Assembly: GCF_003205875.1 (NCBI RefSeq)
Contig: NZ_PUBZ01000136.1
Location: 106,603 to 170,602, forward strand
Reading direction: 5' to 3'
Source of the DNA: Herpetosiphon llansteffanensis
GTDB lineage: Bacteria; Chloroflexota; Chloroflexia; Chloroflexales; Herpetosiphonaceae
DNA length: 64,000 nt
Under the pieces are notes generated by a model. That model was not told the origin of the DNA and searched no databases. It saw only the letters and a list, made by a program, of their open reading frames with translations. The position numbers were made by a program, and so were the translations under genes. Below are positions 34,610 to 43,535 of the stretch, piece by piece; the stretch's first letter is position 1, and each line of letters starts with the position of its first letter.

Positions 34610-37050
34610 TGTGCCGCCTTTCGCTTAACTCGAATCCAATTCACCAGCAGGCTCAGCAAGCTGAGGCCCAAACTGAGGCCACTCACCCAGCTGCCAACGA
34701 TCAAGCTCTGTGGCTGATAGCGAAATTCGACCGTGTGCTGGCCCGCTGCTAACCATACGCCGCGCAAGGCATAATTGGTGCGATAGAGTTTGGTTGGCTG
34801 GCCATCAACCGTCACCTGCCAATCACTCGTATAAGCATCAGCCAGCACCAACAAGCCTGCTGCTGGCGTATCAACCTGAACGGTGGCTTGATTTGGCCCA
34901 TAGCGCAAACTTGGCGTAAGCGTTTGAGTCGGAGCCGGCCCAAGCGCTGGCACTGGCTCGGCCACAATTGCTTGGGTCGCAGGATCGAAATCGCTGGCTG
35001 CGAGCCGATCAAGCTGGGCCAAATCAGCGTCAATAACCTCGGTTTGATAGACCATCCAAGCCCGTGGCAGCACCTCAGGGTTACGATAAATTGTACCTTC
35101 ATCGTTACGTTGCACCAACTCCAACGGTTGATACAGCTCAGGGTTAGGGCTGTTGGGAGTAAAGATTAGGTATTCCACATTCAGCATATTTAACAAGCGG
35201 CGCTGGTTGTAGGCCATGGTGAAATATGCGTGCAAGCTGTTGCCACCCTCGCCCAGTTTATGATAATCCTTGCCATCCATTAGCCTGGTTAGTCGATTGT
35301 ATTGAGCCAAATAGAGCGATTGATAGCCGCGAATATCCTCAAGGCCAAAGGCGCTAAATACGTTGGTTGGCATGGCCTGATAGTCGGCCCCGAATACACG
35401 AAAAACGCCTGGCTGGTGCAACAGAAAGTTAATTTGGCGCGTTGGCGGATATAGAATCGCTGCATCTTGCAGAGCTGGCTCTGTTGCCAAACTGGCTTGC
35501 ATATCAGCCGTGGCATGAAACAGATTTGGATCAACGCTGGTGTTATAGCTCCTGCCATACCAGAGCAAATCGCCAACTAAAACAATTAAAACCACAATAT
35601 TGGCCCAGCGGCGGGGAATGCGGCTGATTAGCAAGCAAGCCAAGGCCACCATGCTTAGCCCAAAAATGCCAAGGCTGATTGGGTTGAGCGCCAAACGCAG
35701 CAGCGTGCTGTATTGGGCATAGCGCGAGTTGGCAGTGAATAATGCAATGTGTTGTAGCATCCAACCAGCGAGGCCAAGCATACCAAGCACTAAAACGCCA
35801 CGTTGAAGCCAGAGCGCGCGGGTTGGCTTAGCCAGCGGCTGCTGTAAACTTTGCAGGCCATAGCCAGCCAACATCGCCATGGCAAACCCCCACAAGCCAA
35901 ACCAACGCTGATGGTCGGCAAATTGACGATAGGGCGCAAGCAGCCACAGCAACAGTTGCAGCAACGGTGTGCCAACCGCAATCGCAAACGAGCCAAGCGC
36001 CACCAGTGCAAAGAGCTTCACGCCCCGTTGTTGGCTGCGCCAGATTGCTAGCAAAGCTAGGCCCAAGGTTAACAAACCAGCATATGGTTGCACGCCTTGC
36101 AACAAATGTGGTTGCCAAGCGCTCGGATTTTCGCGCGCAGCCCCATCGACAATCGGCAAGCCCAAGCGCAATAGCCAAAGCATAATCGAGCTAGCCGAAC
36201 CAAGCCCTGAGCCAATATCGAGCCGTTGGCCTTGGGCCGATAGCGCAATTTGCGGCAACAATTGCACTGCGCTTAATCCCAATGCCAGCCCAATTGCACT
36301 ACTAAATTGAGCAATTTGCTTGAAGCGCAAACGCCAACTTGGCAACTCACTTAGTTGATACAACAGCAAACAGCCAATCCCAAGATAGCAATAAAACGCC
36401 AGCTGAATTTGGCTGACCAACGGCAAGGCCAACACCAAACTTGCTTGCAGCCAATCGCGCCAACGCTGGCTTTGCGAGGCTCGTAGCACTGCCCAAAAAC
36501 ACCACGGCAGCATGGCACAGGCAGCGCTAAATTCAGGAAAATGCAGCCAATTGAGCAAAAAGCCACTCAGCATATAGCCAACTGCCGCCAAGCTGGCTGG
36601 CATTGGCGCAAGCTGCATGCGACGAGCAAATTTGTAGCTGCCAACACCCGCCAACCAAACATTGATCAGCGTGTAGATGCCAAAGGCATAGCGCAAGGGC
36701 AACAGCACAAACAGCCAACTCAGTGGGTAAAAAAAGGCCAATTGGCCATCGGCCAGCAACGGCGTGCCGGTTAAAATCGTCGGATTCCAGAGGGGCAACG
36801 CGCCTTGTTCAAGCAGTTGGTTGGTCACTAAGCGGCGCGGATAAATTTGGGTAACCAGATCGCTATTAATCGGATTGTTGACCGCAACCCGCTCATATGA
36901 GAAACGCCATGGATGCAGGTGGGCCACAATATCGAGCGGCAAAAACGTGTTGCCCAGCACAACCCGCCACATCAGGAGCAGAGCGACCAAGGTGATACAA
37001 AGATAGGGCCACCAGCGTTGCCACTGGCCTGAGAATGAGCGTTGTTCCAT
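34606..37050 (-). CDS. YfhO-like membrane protein (putative lipid-linked glycosyltransferase)
   Basis: This 814-residue integral membrane protein has about a dozen helices and a soluble C-terminal domain with the YfhO-type ending (VQVDTPAAGLLVLADAYTSDWQVTVDGQPTKLYRTNYALRGVWLAAGQHTVEFRYQP). The loop after the first helix carries PLDIVAHLHPWRF. YfhO-family proteins are GT-C-like and help glycosylate lipoteichoic acid or similar glycans in Gram-positives. The coupling to two STAND regulators is unusual and may only reflect operon placement. Confidence 0.75.
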   Translation of the reverse strand: MEQRSFSGQWQRWWPYLCITLVALLLMWRVVLGNTFLPLDIVAHLHPWRFSYERVAVNNPINSDLVTQIYPRRLVTNQLLEQGALPLWNPTILTGTPLLADGQLAFFYPLSWLFVLLPLRYAFGIYTLINVWLAGVGSYKFARRMQLAPMPASLAAVGYMLSGFLLNWLHFPEFSAACAMLPWCFWAVLRASQSQRWRDWLQASLVLALPLVSQIQLAFYCYLGIGCLLLYQLSELPSWRLRFKQIAQFSSAIGLALGLSAVQLLPQIALSAQGQRLDIGSGLGSASSIMLWLLRLGLPIVDGAARENPSAWQPHLLQGVQPYAGLLTLGLALLAIWRSQQRGVKLFALVALGSFAIAVGTPLLQLLLWLLAPYRQFADHQRWFGLWGFAMAMLAGYGLQSLQQPLAKPTRALWLQRGVLVLGMLGLAGWMLQHIALFTANSRYAQYSTLLRLALNPISLGIFGLSMVALACLLISRIPRRWANIVVLIVLVGDLLWYGRSYNTSVDPNLFHATADMQASLATEPALQDAAILYPPTRQINFLLHQPGVFRVFGADYQAMPTNVFSAFGLEDIRGYQSLYLAQYNRLTRLMDGKDYHKLGEGGNSLHAYFTMAYNQRRLLNMLNVEYLIFTPNSPNPELYQPLELVQRNDEGTIYRNPEVLPRAWMVYQTEVIDADLAQLDRLAASDFDPATQAIVAEPVPALGPAPTQTLTPSLRYGPNQATVQVDTPAAGLLVLADAYTSDWQVTVDGQPTKLYRTNYALRGVWLAAGQHTVEFRYQPQSLIVGSWVSGLSLGLSLLSLLVNWIRVKRKAAQ

Positions 37051-37126
37051 GGCGATAATTCCATTTAAAAGCCCATGGGCTGATGCTCAACCCATGGGCA
37101 ACGATCCGACGCTCAATTATACGGTA

Positions 37127-37519
37127 TTAGCTGGCCAAACGTGCTGGTCGGCGTTTGAACCACCACCACAAGCCAACAATCGCCACCAGCGGAAGCACAA
37201 TCCAAAGGCCAAATTGCCAGCGTTGGCTTTGGGCCAAGGCTTGCTCAAATTGCGCAATTGGCTGACCATTGCTGGCACAAAAACCCGTGCCATCAGGCCG
37301 ACAACGCTCAATCGGATCAAATCGTGATAAGTTGCTGAAGCACCAATAACACCCAACAAGGCTTGCAACGCTAAGCCCGCTTGCAAGGAGCATTGGCAAG
37401 AGTTTGGCTCTTGAATTTGGGCTGGTCAACTGACCAATAAGATAGCCCAAACCCAAGCTACTGAATAAAAAAAAGACCAATAAACCGCTGATCATCAACA
37501 GATCACTCAACCCTGCCAT
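37127..37519 (-). CDS. Small membrane protein, candidate immunity partner of the WXG100 toxin-like protein
   Basis: This 130-residue protein has about three membrane segments (LLMISGLLVFFLFSSLGLGYLIG, MLLASGLSVASLVGCYWCF, FGLWIVLPLVAIVGLWWWF), an external loop with two cysteines (RCRPDGTGFC), and a basic tail. I do not recognise the family. The ATG at 37519 has GGAG 7 bases upstream and lies 18 bases after the stop of the WXG100 gene. Immunity genes directly follow toxin genes in polymorphic toxin loci, so the position supports an immunity role; this is inference. Confidence 0.55.
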   Translation of the reverse strand: MAGLSDLLMISGLLVFFLFSSLGLGYLIGQLTSPNSRAKLLPMLLASGLSVASLVGCYWCFSNLSRFDPIERCRPDGTGFCASNGQPIAQFEQALAQSQRWQFGLWIVLPLVAIVGLWWWFKRRPARLAS

Positions 37520-37537
37520 GTGCCAACTCCAAGCCAA

Positions 37538-38521
37538 CTAGCGTTGATTCTTGCCTGAGGTAGTTTTATCGAGCTTAACCAAGTTCTCGCGATTGGCCAA
37601 AATTTCAGCATGCAGCTGATCTTGGGTCATCGAGGTGCCGTATTTGTTCCAGAGGTCGATGCCCATTTGCACGGTCAGCACATCGCCTGCATCGTTGGTT
37701 CCGGTCAGCGCATCGCCAAGGTTGGCTCCGTCTTGCAGGGTTTTGGTGTCGAAACCAGCAGCTGCGCCAACATAGCCATAGTGAATGTTCGACCAAATAT
37801 CGTAGTAGTATTCGTTGGTTTGGTCGCCACGAATTGGGAAGTAGTAGTCCTTATCGTTTTTGAGGCCAAGCATATCGCCCAAAATCGGCTTGTGATCCCA
37901 ATCGCTGCCAGCATGAACTTTGGCAGTCCACATGGTTAAAGCAGCAATGATTTTATCGCCAGAATTGCTGCCACTGAGCATATCGTACCACTTTGGATTC
38001 ATGGCCGAATCGAGCAGCGATTTCATCTGTTTGACCACATCGCTTTGCGCATTGGTGACCATTTCTTGGTGCATATATTCGATGGCTTTATCGAAACGGT
38101 CGTAGTTATTGGGGTCAGCAGGTGCGGCTGGGGTTGGCGTTTCTTCAGCAGAAAATTGGGCGGCATTGGCGAACATGGACGTGCCGCCACCTCGGAAAGC
38201 TGAAACGCCTTCGGTCGGCGAGCCTTGGAACAAGCGCGCTGCTTCTTCTTCAGCTTGGCGCATGACCGTTTTGATTTGGATGGTCAGCGCTTGACTGGCC
38301 CGCAGCGCGGCGATCAAACGGCTAAATGCTGGAAAAACATTGGCTTGCATTTCGTTGGCAAACGCTCTCGCTGCATCGCCCTGCCATTGGCCACCAACCA
38401 GCGTATCGTGCATTTGACGAATGCTTTGGACGATTGCTTCGCTTTGGTCGGCTTGACGATTGAAACGATTGGCGACTTGCTCAAGCTGCTCATACTGAGC
38501 TTGAACGATTTCTGCGGTCAT
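37538..38521 (-). CDS. WXG100-domain protein with toxin-44-like C-terminus
   Basis: This is a 327-residue protein. Residues 1-95 form the two-helix WXG100 hairpin, with the turn motif at WQG 46-48 (GGQWQGDAARAF), the signal for type VII-like secretion. A low-complexity linker (about 100-138, GGG and Pro/Ala-rich) follows. The C-terminal domain (about 140-327) has SDWDHKPILGD at 206-216 and DIWSNIHYGYVGAAAGF at 241-257, then GANLGDAL and a GIDLWNKYG segment. This pattern recalls polymorphic toxin type 44 (Ntox44) as I remember it. The ATG at 38521 follows GGAGG at 9 bases. No secretion ATPase lies in the window. Confidence 0.75.
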   Translation of the reverse strand: MTAEIVQAQYEQLEQVANRFNRQADQSEAIVQSIRQMHDTLVGGQWQGDAARAFANEMQANVFPAFSRLIAALRASQALTIQIKTVMRQAEEEAARLFQGSPTEGVSAFRGGGTSMFANAAQFSAEETPTPAAPADPNNYDRFDKAIEYMHQEMVTNAQSDVVKQMKSLLDSAMNPKWYDMLSGSNSGDKIIAALTMWTAKVHAGSDWDHKPILGDMLGLKNDKDYYFPIRGDQTNEYYYDIWSNIHYGYVGAAAGFDTKTLQDGANLGDALTGTNDAGDVLTVQMGIDLWNKYGTSMTQDQLHAEILANRENLVKLDKTTSGKNQR

Positions 38522-38638
38522 TCGTTCGTTCCTCCTACACAAATGGTGTTGAATTGGGGAATACGGAGGTGGGCTGAGGCTGGAATGAGTTGTATTCTCA
38601 CCAACCAAAAGTATAACACGTTCAGCTCCGCCAACAGC

Positions 38639-38893
38639 AAAGGGGCAAATAGAAGTCAAAAATCAAAAAGGATCAGGCTATTGGCTATTGGCTATCGGAA
38701 CATCATTCGTGCTGTTCGTGTGCTGCGTGGATCAAGGCTTTAACGCAGAGAAACGATGGTGCTTGGCTGAAGGCTTTGGGCTATAGGCTTTCGGACATTG
38801 CTTGAAACCCACAGCCAATAGCCAATAGCCTATAGCCATTCTTCGTGTCCTTTGTGTCCTTCGTGGATTAAATCAAACAAATCTGGCCAATCA
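38639..38893. repeat. Mosaic intergenic repeat patch
   Basis: No gene is seen. It contains AGAAGTCAAAAATCAAAAAGG, GGCTATTGGCTATCGGAAC, TAACGCAGAGAAACG, CAATAGCCTATAGCC and CTTCGTGTCCTTTGTGTCC, the last being the inverse of the CACGAAG word family. Confidence 0.75.
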
Positions 38894-40078
38894 CTACTGG
38901 CAAATTGCCCAGCCAATTTCTGGGCTAAGCGCTTTGGTCGTAGCATCACTATACGTACCGATTAAACCTGCGACACAAGCCAATTCGTGCACTGAGCCAT
39001 CAGGCAATTTGATGGTGATTGGCACGCTGGCCAAGCCACTGGGAAAGCTGCTGTTGCGAATGCCTTCGCCAACCACAATTGTTTTAGTTGGCGCAGAATC
39101 ATTGTTTGGTGACTCACCAGATAGATACTCAACCAACATCGATTGATAAACAGCGCGATTGTGGGCAAAATCCAGTTCATGATCAAGCGCTCCATTTAAC
39201 AGCGCCGATCGCGGCTGCTCAAATAATGGATTGCGCAAGGTTGGCCGCTGTTTGTCATCATTGATATAGGGAAACAGATCGGCAACCCAACCAGTCACGA
39301 CTTCGCCGCCATATTGATCATACGGTTTGTAGAGCTGTTGCCAAAAGCTGTGTGGCGGTTGGCCTTCGCTGGTCAGAATCAAGCCCTCGCAAATTGGCGC
39401 AAGCCGCTCCGTCCACCAGGCCAAATCATATTCAGCGAGGCGTTGCACCCGCTCGGCAATTGAGCGCCAATCGGCAGGCGTGCCCAAAAGCGTGATGCTT
39501 GGAATACCGCAAATACAGACCGCACCATAATCGAAATAATGCTCAAAACCATGCATTAGCACAATCTGGCTGGCCGTGCGGCTAATCGCCGTGGTGGTTG
39601 AGAAATCGCATTGCAGCGTTTGGGCCAAATTGGCTGGTAATGTTTGGTTGAGCAACTGCGCCCAAAGCCCAATCGCATGCGCCCATGCCGCTTGGCTACT
39701 CAAATCATCAACTTCAATGTTAAGTTTTTGTTTCTTAGCATGATCGACAAAATGCTGGCGTAAATCCTCAGCATGGCAATTAACATGGTTGGCAAAGCCT
39801 TGCGCAATCGTCAGCCAAAGACAATCGGGCGTGAGCAGCAACGGGTAATGTTGGCTAAATGCAAGATGAATCGTGTGAATTAATGAATTATCGTTGTTGG
39901 TTTTGACCAACGGCTGCGCAGGATCATGGCTCATTTGGATGAACGGACGTTTGAGGCGTTGGGCAAAGTGAGTTTGGGCATCAACTAAGCTCAATTGGCT
40001 TTGATATGGCTCGACTGCATCGACCACAAATTGAATCGCGCCATGACGTTGAGCCAAAATTGGGGCAATTGCAGTCAT
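38894..40078 (-). CDS. DUF4419 domain protein, copy 1
   Basis: This 394-residue soluble protein matches the DUF4419 family pattern: LLLTPDCLWLTIAQGFANHVN near 85-105, then SQIVLMHGFEHYFDYGAVCICGIPSITLLGT and WRSIAERVQRLAEYDLAWW. The family has no established function. It is the downstream member of a tandem pair; the first 24 residues and the central CGIPxITLLGTPADWRSIAERVQRLA block are nearly identical to copy 2, while other parts are diverged. Both genes share the same start context (AGAGAGGT...TAGA-ATG), so the duplication included the ribosome site. Confidence 0.8.
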   Translation of the reverse strand: MTAIAPILAQRHGAIQFVVDAVEPYQSQLSLVDAQTHFAQRLKRPFIQMSHDPAQPLVKTNNDNSLIHTIHLAFSQHYPLLLTPDCLWLTIAQGFANHVNCHAEDLRQHFVDHAKKQKLNIEVDDLSSQAAWAHAIGLWAQLLNQTLPANLAQTLQCDFSTTTAISRTASQIVLMHGFEHYFDYGAVCICGIPSITLLGTPADWRSIAERVQRLAEYDLAWWTERLAPICEGLILTSEGQPPHSFWQQLYKPYDQYGGEVVTGWVADLFPYINDDKQRPTLRNPLFEQPRSALLNGALDHELDFAHNRAVYQSMLVEYLSGESPNNDSAPTKTIVVGEGIRNSSFPSGLASVPITIKLPDGSVHELACVAGLIGTYSDATTKALSPEIGWAICQ

Positions 40079-40111
40079 TCTAGACCTCTCTCTAAAGTAA
40101 TTGATCGATAG

Positions 40112-41701
40112 TTATATGCTCTCAGGTGCGCGAAAATGCTCCTGATCAAAATAATAATCGCTGCTCCCTAAGATCCGCTGAAAAAATTCGGCGATACTGG
40201 TGGCAATAACGACTGGTGCCTGATCACGGTTGGGATTGACCAAAATCACCCAACAAATACGACTCGAAACAGCGTGATAAACGATTTCGCGGCCATCACC
40301 GAGTTTGGCAAAACAAACCCAATCAGCATGATCAACTGCTGTTTGATAGGCATGTTGTGGCAGCAGATAGCAGGGATTTGTACTCGCAGCAAAGAGTGTC
40401 ATGCTGGGAAAATATTTGAACATATCAGCCAACATAGCGGGCAATTGCTGATTCGTGCTCGATTTTTGGGCCAATGTAACCTGATGTTCAAGCCTGATGC
40501 GCCGCCAAAATTCAGTGTGATCGCGTTGCTGATACACAGCCCAGCCAATTTCTGGGCGAAGCTGGTTGGTTGCAGGATCATAGCTTGTGCCCAGCAAGCC
40601 CGCCATAAGCTTAACCAATTGCGATTGACCATGCTCGCGTTGGATTGTGGTTACTTTAGCTAAGCCAGTAGGGAAAACACTCGCATCTAGCTCGCTAACT
40701 GGAGTCGATTCATAATCAAAATCTAAGGTTTCAAGCTCAAACGGCACCATTCCTGCCAAATCGTCAGCGTTAAAGGCAACCTCAGCAGGCTCAGGTTGCG
40801 CCTGATTTGAATTGAGCGACGCTGGCGCAACAGGATCACCAAAAAGCTGGCGCTCAAGTTTCAACATTGGGTTACGCCGAAACATCCCCTGCTGGTTTAA
40901 ATTTTTGATATAAGGAAACAGATCAGTAATCCAGCCATTGATATGGGTGCCACAACAATCGATTTTGTGATAGATCTGTTGCCAAAAACCATGCGGTGGT
41001 TGGCCTTCGCTGGTTAAAATCAAGCCCTCGCAAATTGGCGCAAGCCGCTCCGTCCACCACGCCAAATCAAACACCGCTAAGCGTTGCACCCGCTCGGCAA
41101 TTGAGCGCCAATCGGCAGGCGTGCCCAAAAGCGTAATATTGGGAATACCGCAAATTGGTGTCATTTCATATTCAAAATAGGCTTGAAAACTCTCCAGCAA
41201 CACAATTTGGCTGGCAATCCGCGTTGTCGAGGTTGTCGTCGAAAAATCACATTGCAGGGTTTGAACCAAATTTTTGGGCAGCGCTTGAGTCAGTTGGTCA
41301 ACCCAACGCTCAATCGCTTCAGGCCAAGTTCTGACATTATCGACACGCAAGCTTTTTTTGCCCGAATGCTGCACTAAGCGTTGGCGCAGTTGTTGGTAAT
41401 TTTGGTTGAGGTGCAAGCTAAAGCCTTGAGTGATGGTAAGCCAAATACAATCGGGCGTGAGCACCAACGGGTAATGCTGGCCATAGGCTAGCTCCAAACA
41501 ACTCAATAATGGATGATCACTGCCAGTTTTGGCAAAGAGCTGCGCGTCAGTTTGGATCGTTTCCAGCGTTGGCAGCCCTTTCCAAATGGGCAACGCACTC
41601 GCTTGCTGGCAGGCTGGGGCTTGTTGGCAAGGCTCAACTGCATCGACCACAAATTGAATTGCGCCATGGCGTTGAGCTAAAATCGGGGCAATGGCCGTCA
41701 T
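40112..41701 (-). CDS. DUF4419 domain protein, copy 2, with C-terminal extension
   Basis: This 529-residue paralogue of the downstream gene has the DUF4419 core over about residues 1-390 (LVLTPDCIWLTITQGFSLHLNQN; CGIPNITLLGTPADW). A C-terminal extension of about 130 residues (LPAMLADMFKYFPSMTLFAASTNPCYLLPQHAYQ onward) is absent from copy 1; its fold is not clear to me. An insertion near residues 285-340 (APASLNSNQAQPEPAEVAFN) looks like a flexible linker. It lies 33 bp ahead of copy 1 and 11 bp beyond the APH-type gene, so these three genes may be co-transcribed. Confidence 0.78.
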   Translation of the reverse strand: MTAIAPILAQRHGAIQFVVDAVEPCQQAPACQQASALPIWKGLPTLETIQTDAQLFAKTGSDHPLLSCLELAYGQHYPLVLTPDCIWLTITQGFSLHLNQNYQQLRQRLVQHSGKKSLRVDNVRTWPEAIERWVDQLTQALPKNLVQTLQCDFSTTTSTTRIASQIVLLESFQAYFEYEMTPICGIPNITLLGTPADWRSIAERVQRLAVFDLAWWTERLAPICEGLILTSEGQPPHGFWQQIYHKIDCCGTHINGWITDLFPYIKNLNQQGMFRRNPMLKLERQLFGDPVAPASLNSNQAQPEPAEVAFNADDLAGMVPFELETLDFDYESTPVSELDASVFPTGLAKVTTIQREHGQSQLVKLMAGLLGTSYDPATNQLRPEIGWAVYQQRDHTEFWRRIRLEHQVTLAQKSSTNQQLPAMLADMFKYFPSMTLFAASTNPCYLLPQHAYQTAVDHADWVCFAKLGDGREIVYHAVSSRICWVILVNPNRDQAPVVIATSIAEFFQRILGSSDYYFDQEHFRAPESI

Positions 41702-41712
41702 TCTACACCTCT

Positions 41713-42720
41713 CTAACTTGCGCGATCTGCTTGATAGGCCGATTCGATAATATTGCCAGCCAAAAAGCGCGAGCGCAGCGATTGCAAGGCAGCTTGTTTG
41801 ATCGTTTGGGGGGCATCTCGGCGCAACAACACGCGTTGGGCATAATCGCCAAGGTCTTGAATTACCCGTTCATAACGATAATAGGCCAAGGCTTTATAGT
41901 CAATCGTTGGTTGGCCGTATCCCTCAAAAAACCATTGTTCTTCGTGGCGCTGCACCGGCACGCCAATCACCGAGCCGACCACAAAGCGCAAATCGCGCTC
42001 TTTGGGGGCAAACAGTGGGTAATCCCAATCGACAATATTAATTTGCTGAATCTGATCGAGCACAATGTTGGCAGTATGAATATCGCCATGGCTCAGGCCA
42101 AAATCACGCGCATTGGCGCGCAGATAATGCCCCAACTCACTGATACGTTTGATCACATAGCTAATTTCACGCGCCTTGACTCGCCAAAAATCAATTAATT
42201 CAGCGCTATAGCTATCGCCAATTGGCCAAGTATTGATGCTCTTGTGAATGGCTTGAACGGTTGGCAACCATGGCGGGCGAAACTGCTCCCAGCGCAGCAT
42301 CTGGCGCAATGGCGGGCGCACCTGCATCGTGTGAATACGGCGTAACTGTTGGCCAAAACTCTGCCATTGTTGCGCCGACATCCCATGATCCATGCCCGTT
42401 GCGCCTTCGATATAGGGGTAGAGCACACTATGAAACTGTTGGCAACGCCCCCACAGCTGCTGGGTGCGGGTATCGACTGGCGCAACCACCGCCGCCACCC
42501 CGCGATCCTTGAGATAGCGCGGCAACAAAACCCCAGCTTGGTAGATCGAGCCATATTTGAGCTTCAGAAAATACTGCTGGTCGCTTGTTTGCACCAGATA
42601 CAGCGCCGCCCGCGGATCATTACCACGATCGATTTGCTCGATGCGACAGGCCTCAATTGCATAGGTTTGGGCCAGATGTTGGCGAATTGTCGCTTGGTCG
42701 GGGGCGTGAGCTTGCTGCAT
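41713..42720 (-). CDS. Aminoglycoside phosphotransferase (APH)-fold kinase
   Basis: This 335-residue small-molecule kinase-fold protein has the catalytic loop LSHGDIHTANIVLD (Asp of HGD, Asn of the metal site) and the metal-binding DWDYPLF motif (DFG equivalent). The N-terminal lobe ends with QQYFLKLK, the ATP-lysine strand. The ATG at 42720 is preceded by GAGGAA at 8 bases; the frame extends further to 42828 without support. It need not confer antibiotic resistance; many such genes phosphorylate unknown metabolites. It is the first gene of the run that includes the two DUF4419 genes. Confidence 0.85.
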   Translation of the reverse strand: MQQAHAPDQATIRQHLAQTYAIEACRIEQIDRGNDPRAALYLVQTSDQQYFLKLKYGSIYQAGVLLPRYLKDRGVAAVVAPVDTRTQQLWGRCQQFHSVLYPYIEGATGMDHGMSAQQWQSFGQQLRRIHTMQVRPPLRQMLRWEQFRPPWLPTVQAIHKSINTWPIGDSYSAELIDFWRVKAREISYVIKRISELGHYLRANARDFGLSHGDIHTANIVLDQIQQINIVDWDYPLFAPKERDLRFVVGSVIGVPVQRHEEQWFFEGYGQPTIDYKALAYYRYERVIQDLGDYAQRVLLRRDAPQTIKQAALQSLRSRFLAGNIIESAYQADRAS

Positions 42721-43267
42721 ACCAGACTTCCTCGATTGGATTAACAGGTGTGCTTTACGCCCTTGGAAAGCACGCAAAACGAGCACCATTGCCAGCGGCG
42801 TGCGCAACGTTCTCGCCACGAAAAACATTCAAGCGTGAACCCAAACAACCGCAGCGCTTAATCTGGTGCGAAAATGAAAACAGCCTGAGGCAATTGGCAC
42901 TTGTTTGATTTGGACTTGCCTGTGGGAGCAGCGGCAAGGCATCAGCGCATAGTTGGTTAAGTATCGACCTAGCTGTTTTGAATGTCAAGCATTTGGCGAA
43001 GGATGAAGGATGAGGGATGAGGGATGAAGTAAAATCAAAAGGCAGAAGTCGAAAATCAAAAGAGGGGTCAGGGTCCAGCGATCAGGGGGCAGGCTACCGG
43101 CTGTGGGCTTTTGGCTAGCGGAACATCATTGGTGCAATTCGTGGAATTCGTGGCTAAAAAACTTAACCTTCGCGGTTTCAAAACTTCGTGCGCTTCGTGG
43201 TTTCAAAACTTCGTGCGCTTCGTGGATCAATGCCAAATAACTCCGATAGCCCATAGCTGTACTGGTA
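42721..43267. repeat. Intergenic region, mostly mosaic repeats
   Basis: This belongs to an 815-base gap without a convincing gene. From 42721 to about 42990 I see ordinary unique sequence and no clear ORF. From about 43000 to 43262 the mosaic words occur: GGATGAGGGATGAGGGATG, AAAAGGCAGAAGTCGAAAA, AACTTCGTGCGCTTCGTGG (twice) and CGATAGCCCATAGC. Confidence 0.65.
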
Positions 43268-43437
43268 CATTGGATTGGCAATCGTGTTCCCTCACCCCCC
43301 AGCCCCCGCTCCCACTGAACGCGGGCGAGGGGGAGCACCGTTTTCACCGACGAATGACGAACCAGCGTGTTAAAGCCCCTCGCCCGCGCACGGGAGCGGG
43401 GTTGGGGTGAGGGGATCAGGCGGTGGTTAACGTGATG
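43268..43437. repeat. REP/BIME-like composite element
   Basis: An outward unit (CCCTCACCCCCCAGCCCCCG...CGCGGGCGAGGGG) and an inverted unit (AAGCCCCTCGCCCGCGCACGG...GGGGTGAGGGG) flank a short spacer, a two-part BIME layout. The last 34 bases (43404-43437) occur as an exact inverse copy at 63960-63993. Confidence 0.8.
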
Positions 43438-43535
43438 TACCAGTACACATAGCCCATAGCCGATAGCCTCACACCTACCCCCTCGGCTAATTGCTCGTAT
43501 AATGCACTTAATTGTTGGCTTTGGAGGAGTATACA

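Noticed and set aside
41713..42720. Aminoglycoside resistance gene
   Set aside because: Only the APH fold is visible. The family includes many kinases of unrelated metabolites, and nothing nearby points to resistance.
42755..42988. Possible 77-residue minus-strand gene upstream of the APH-fold kinase
   Set aside because: No ribosome site, no recognisable protein pattern, and composition like the surrounding intergenic sequence.
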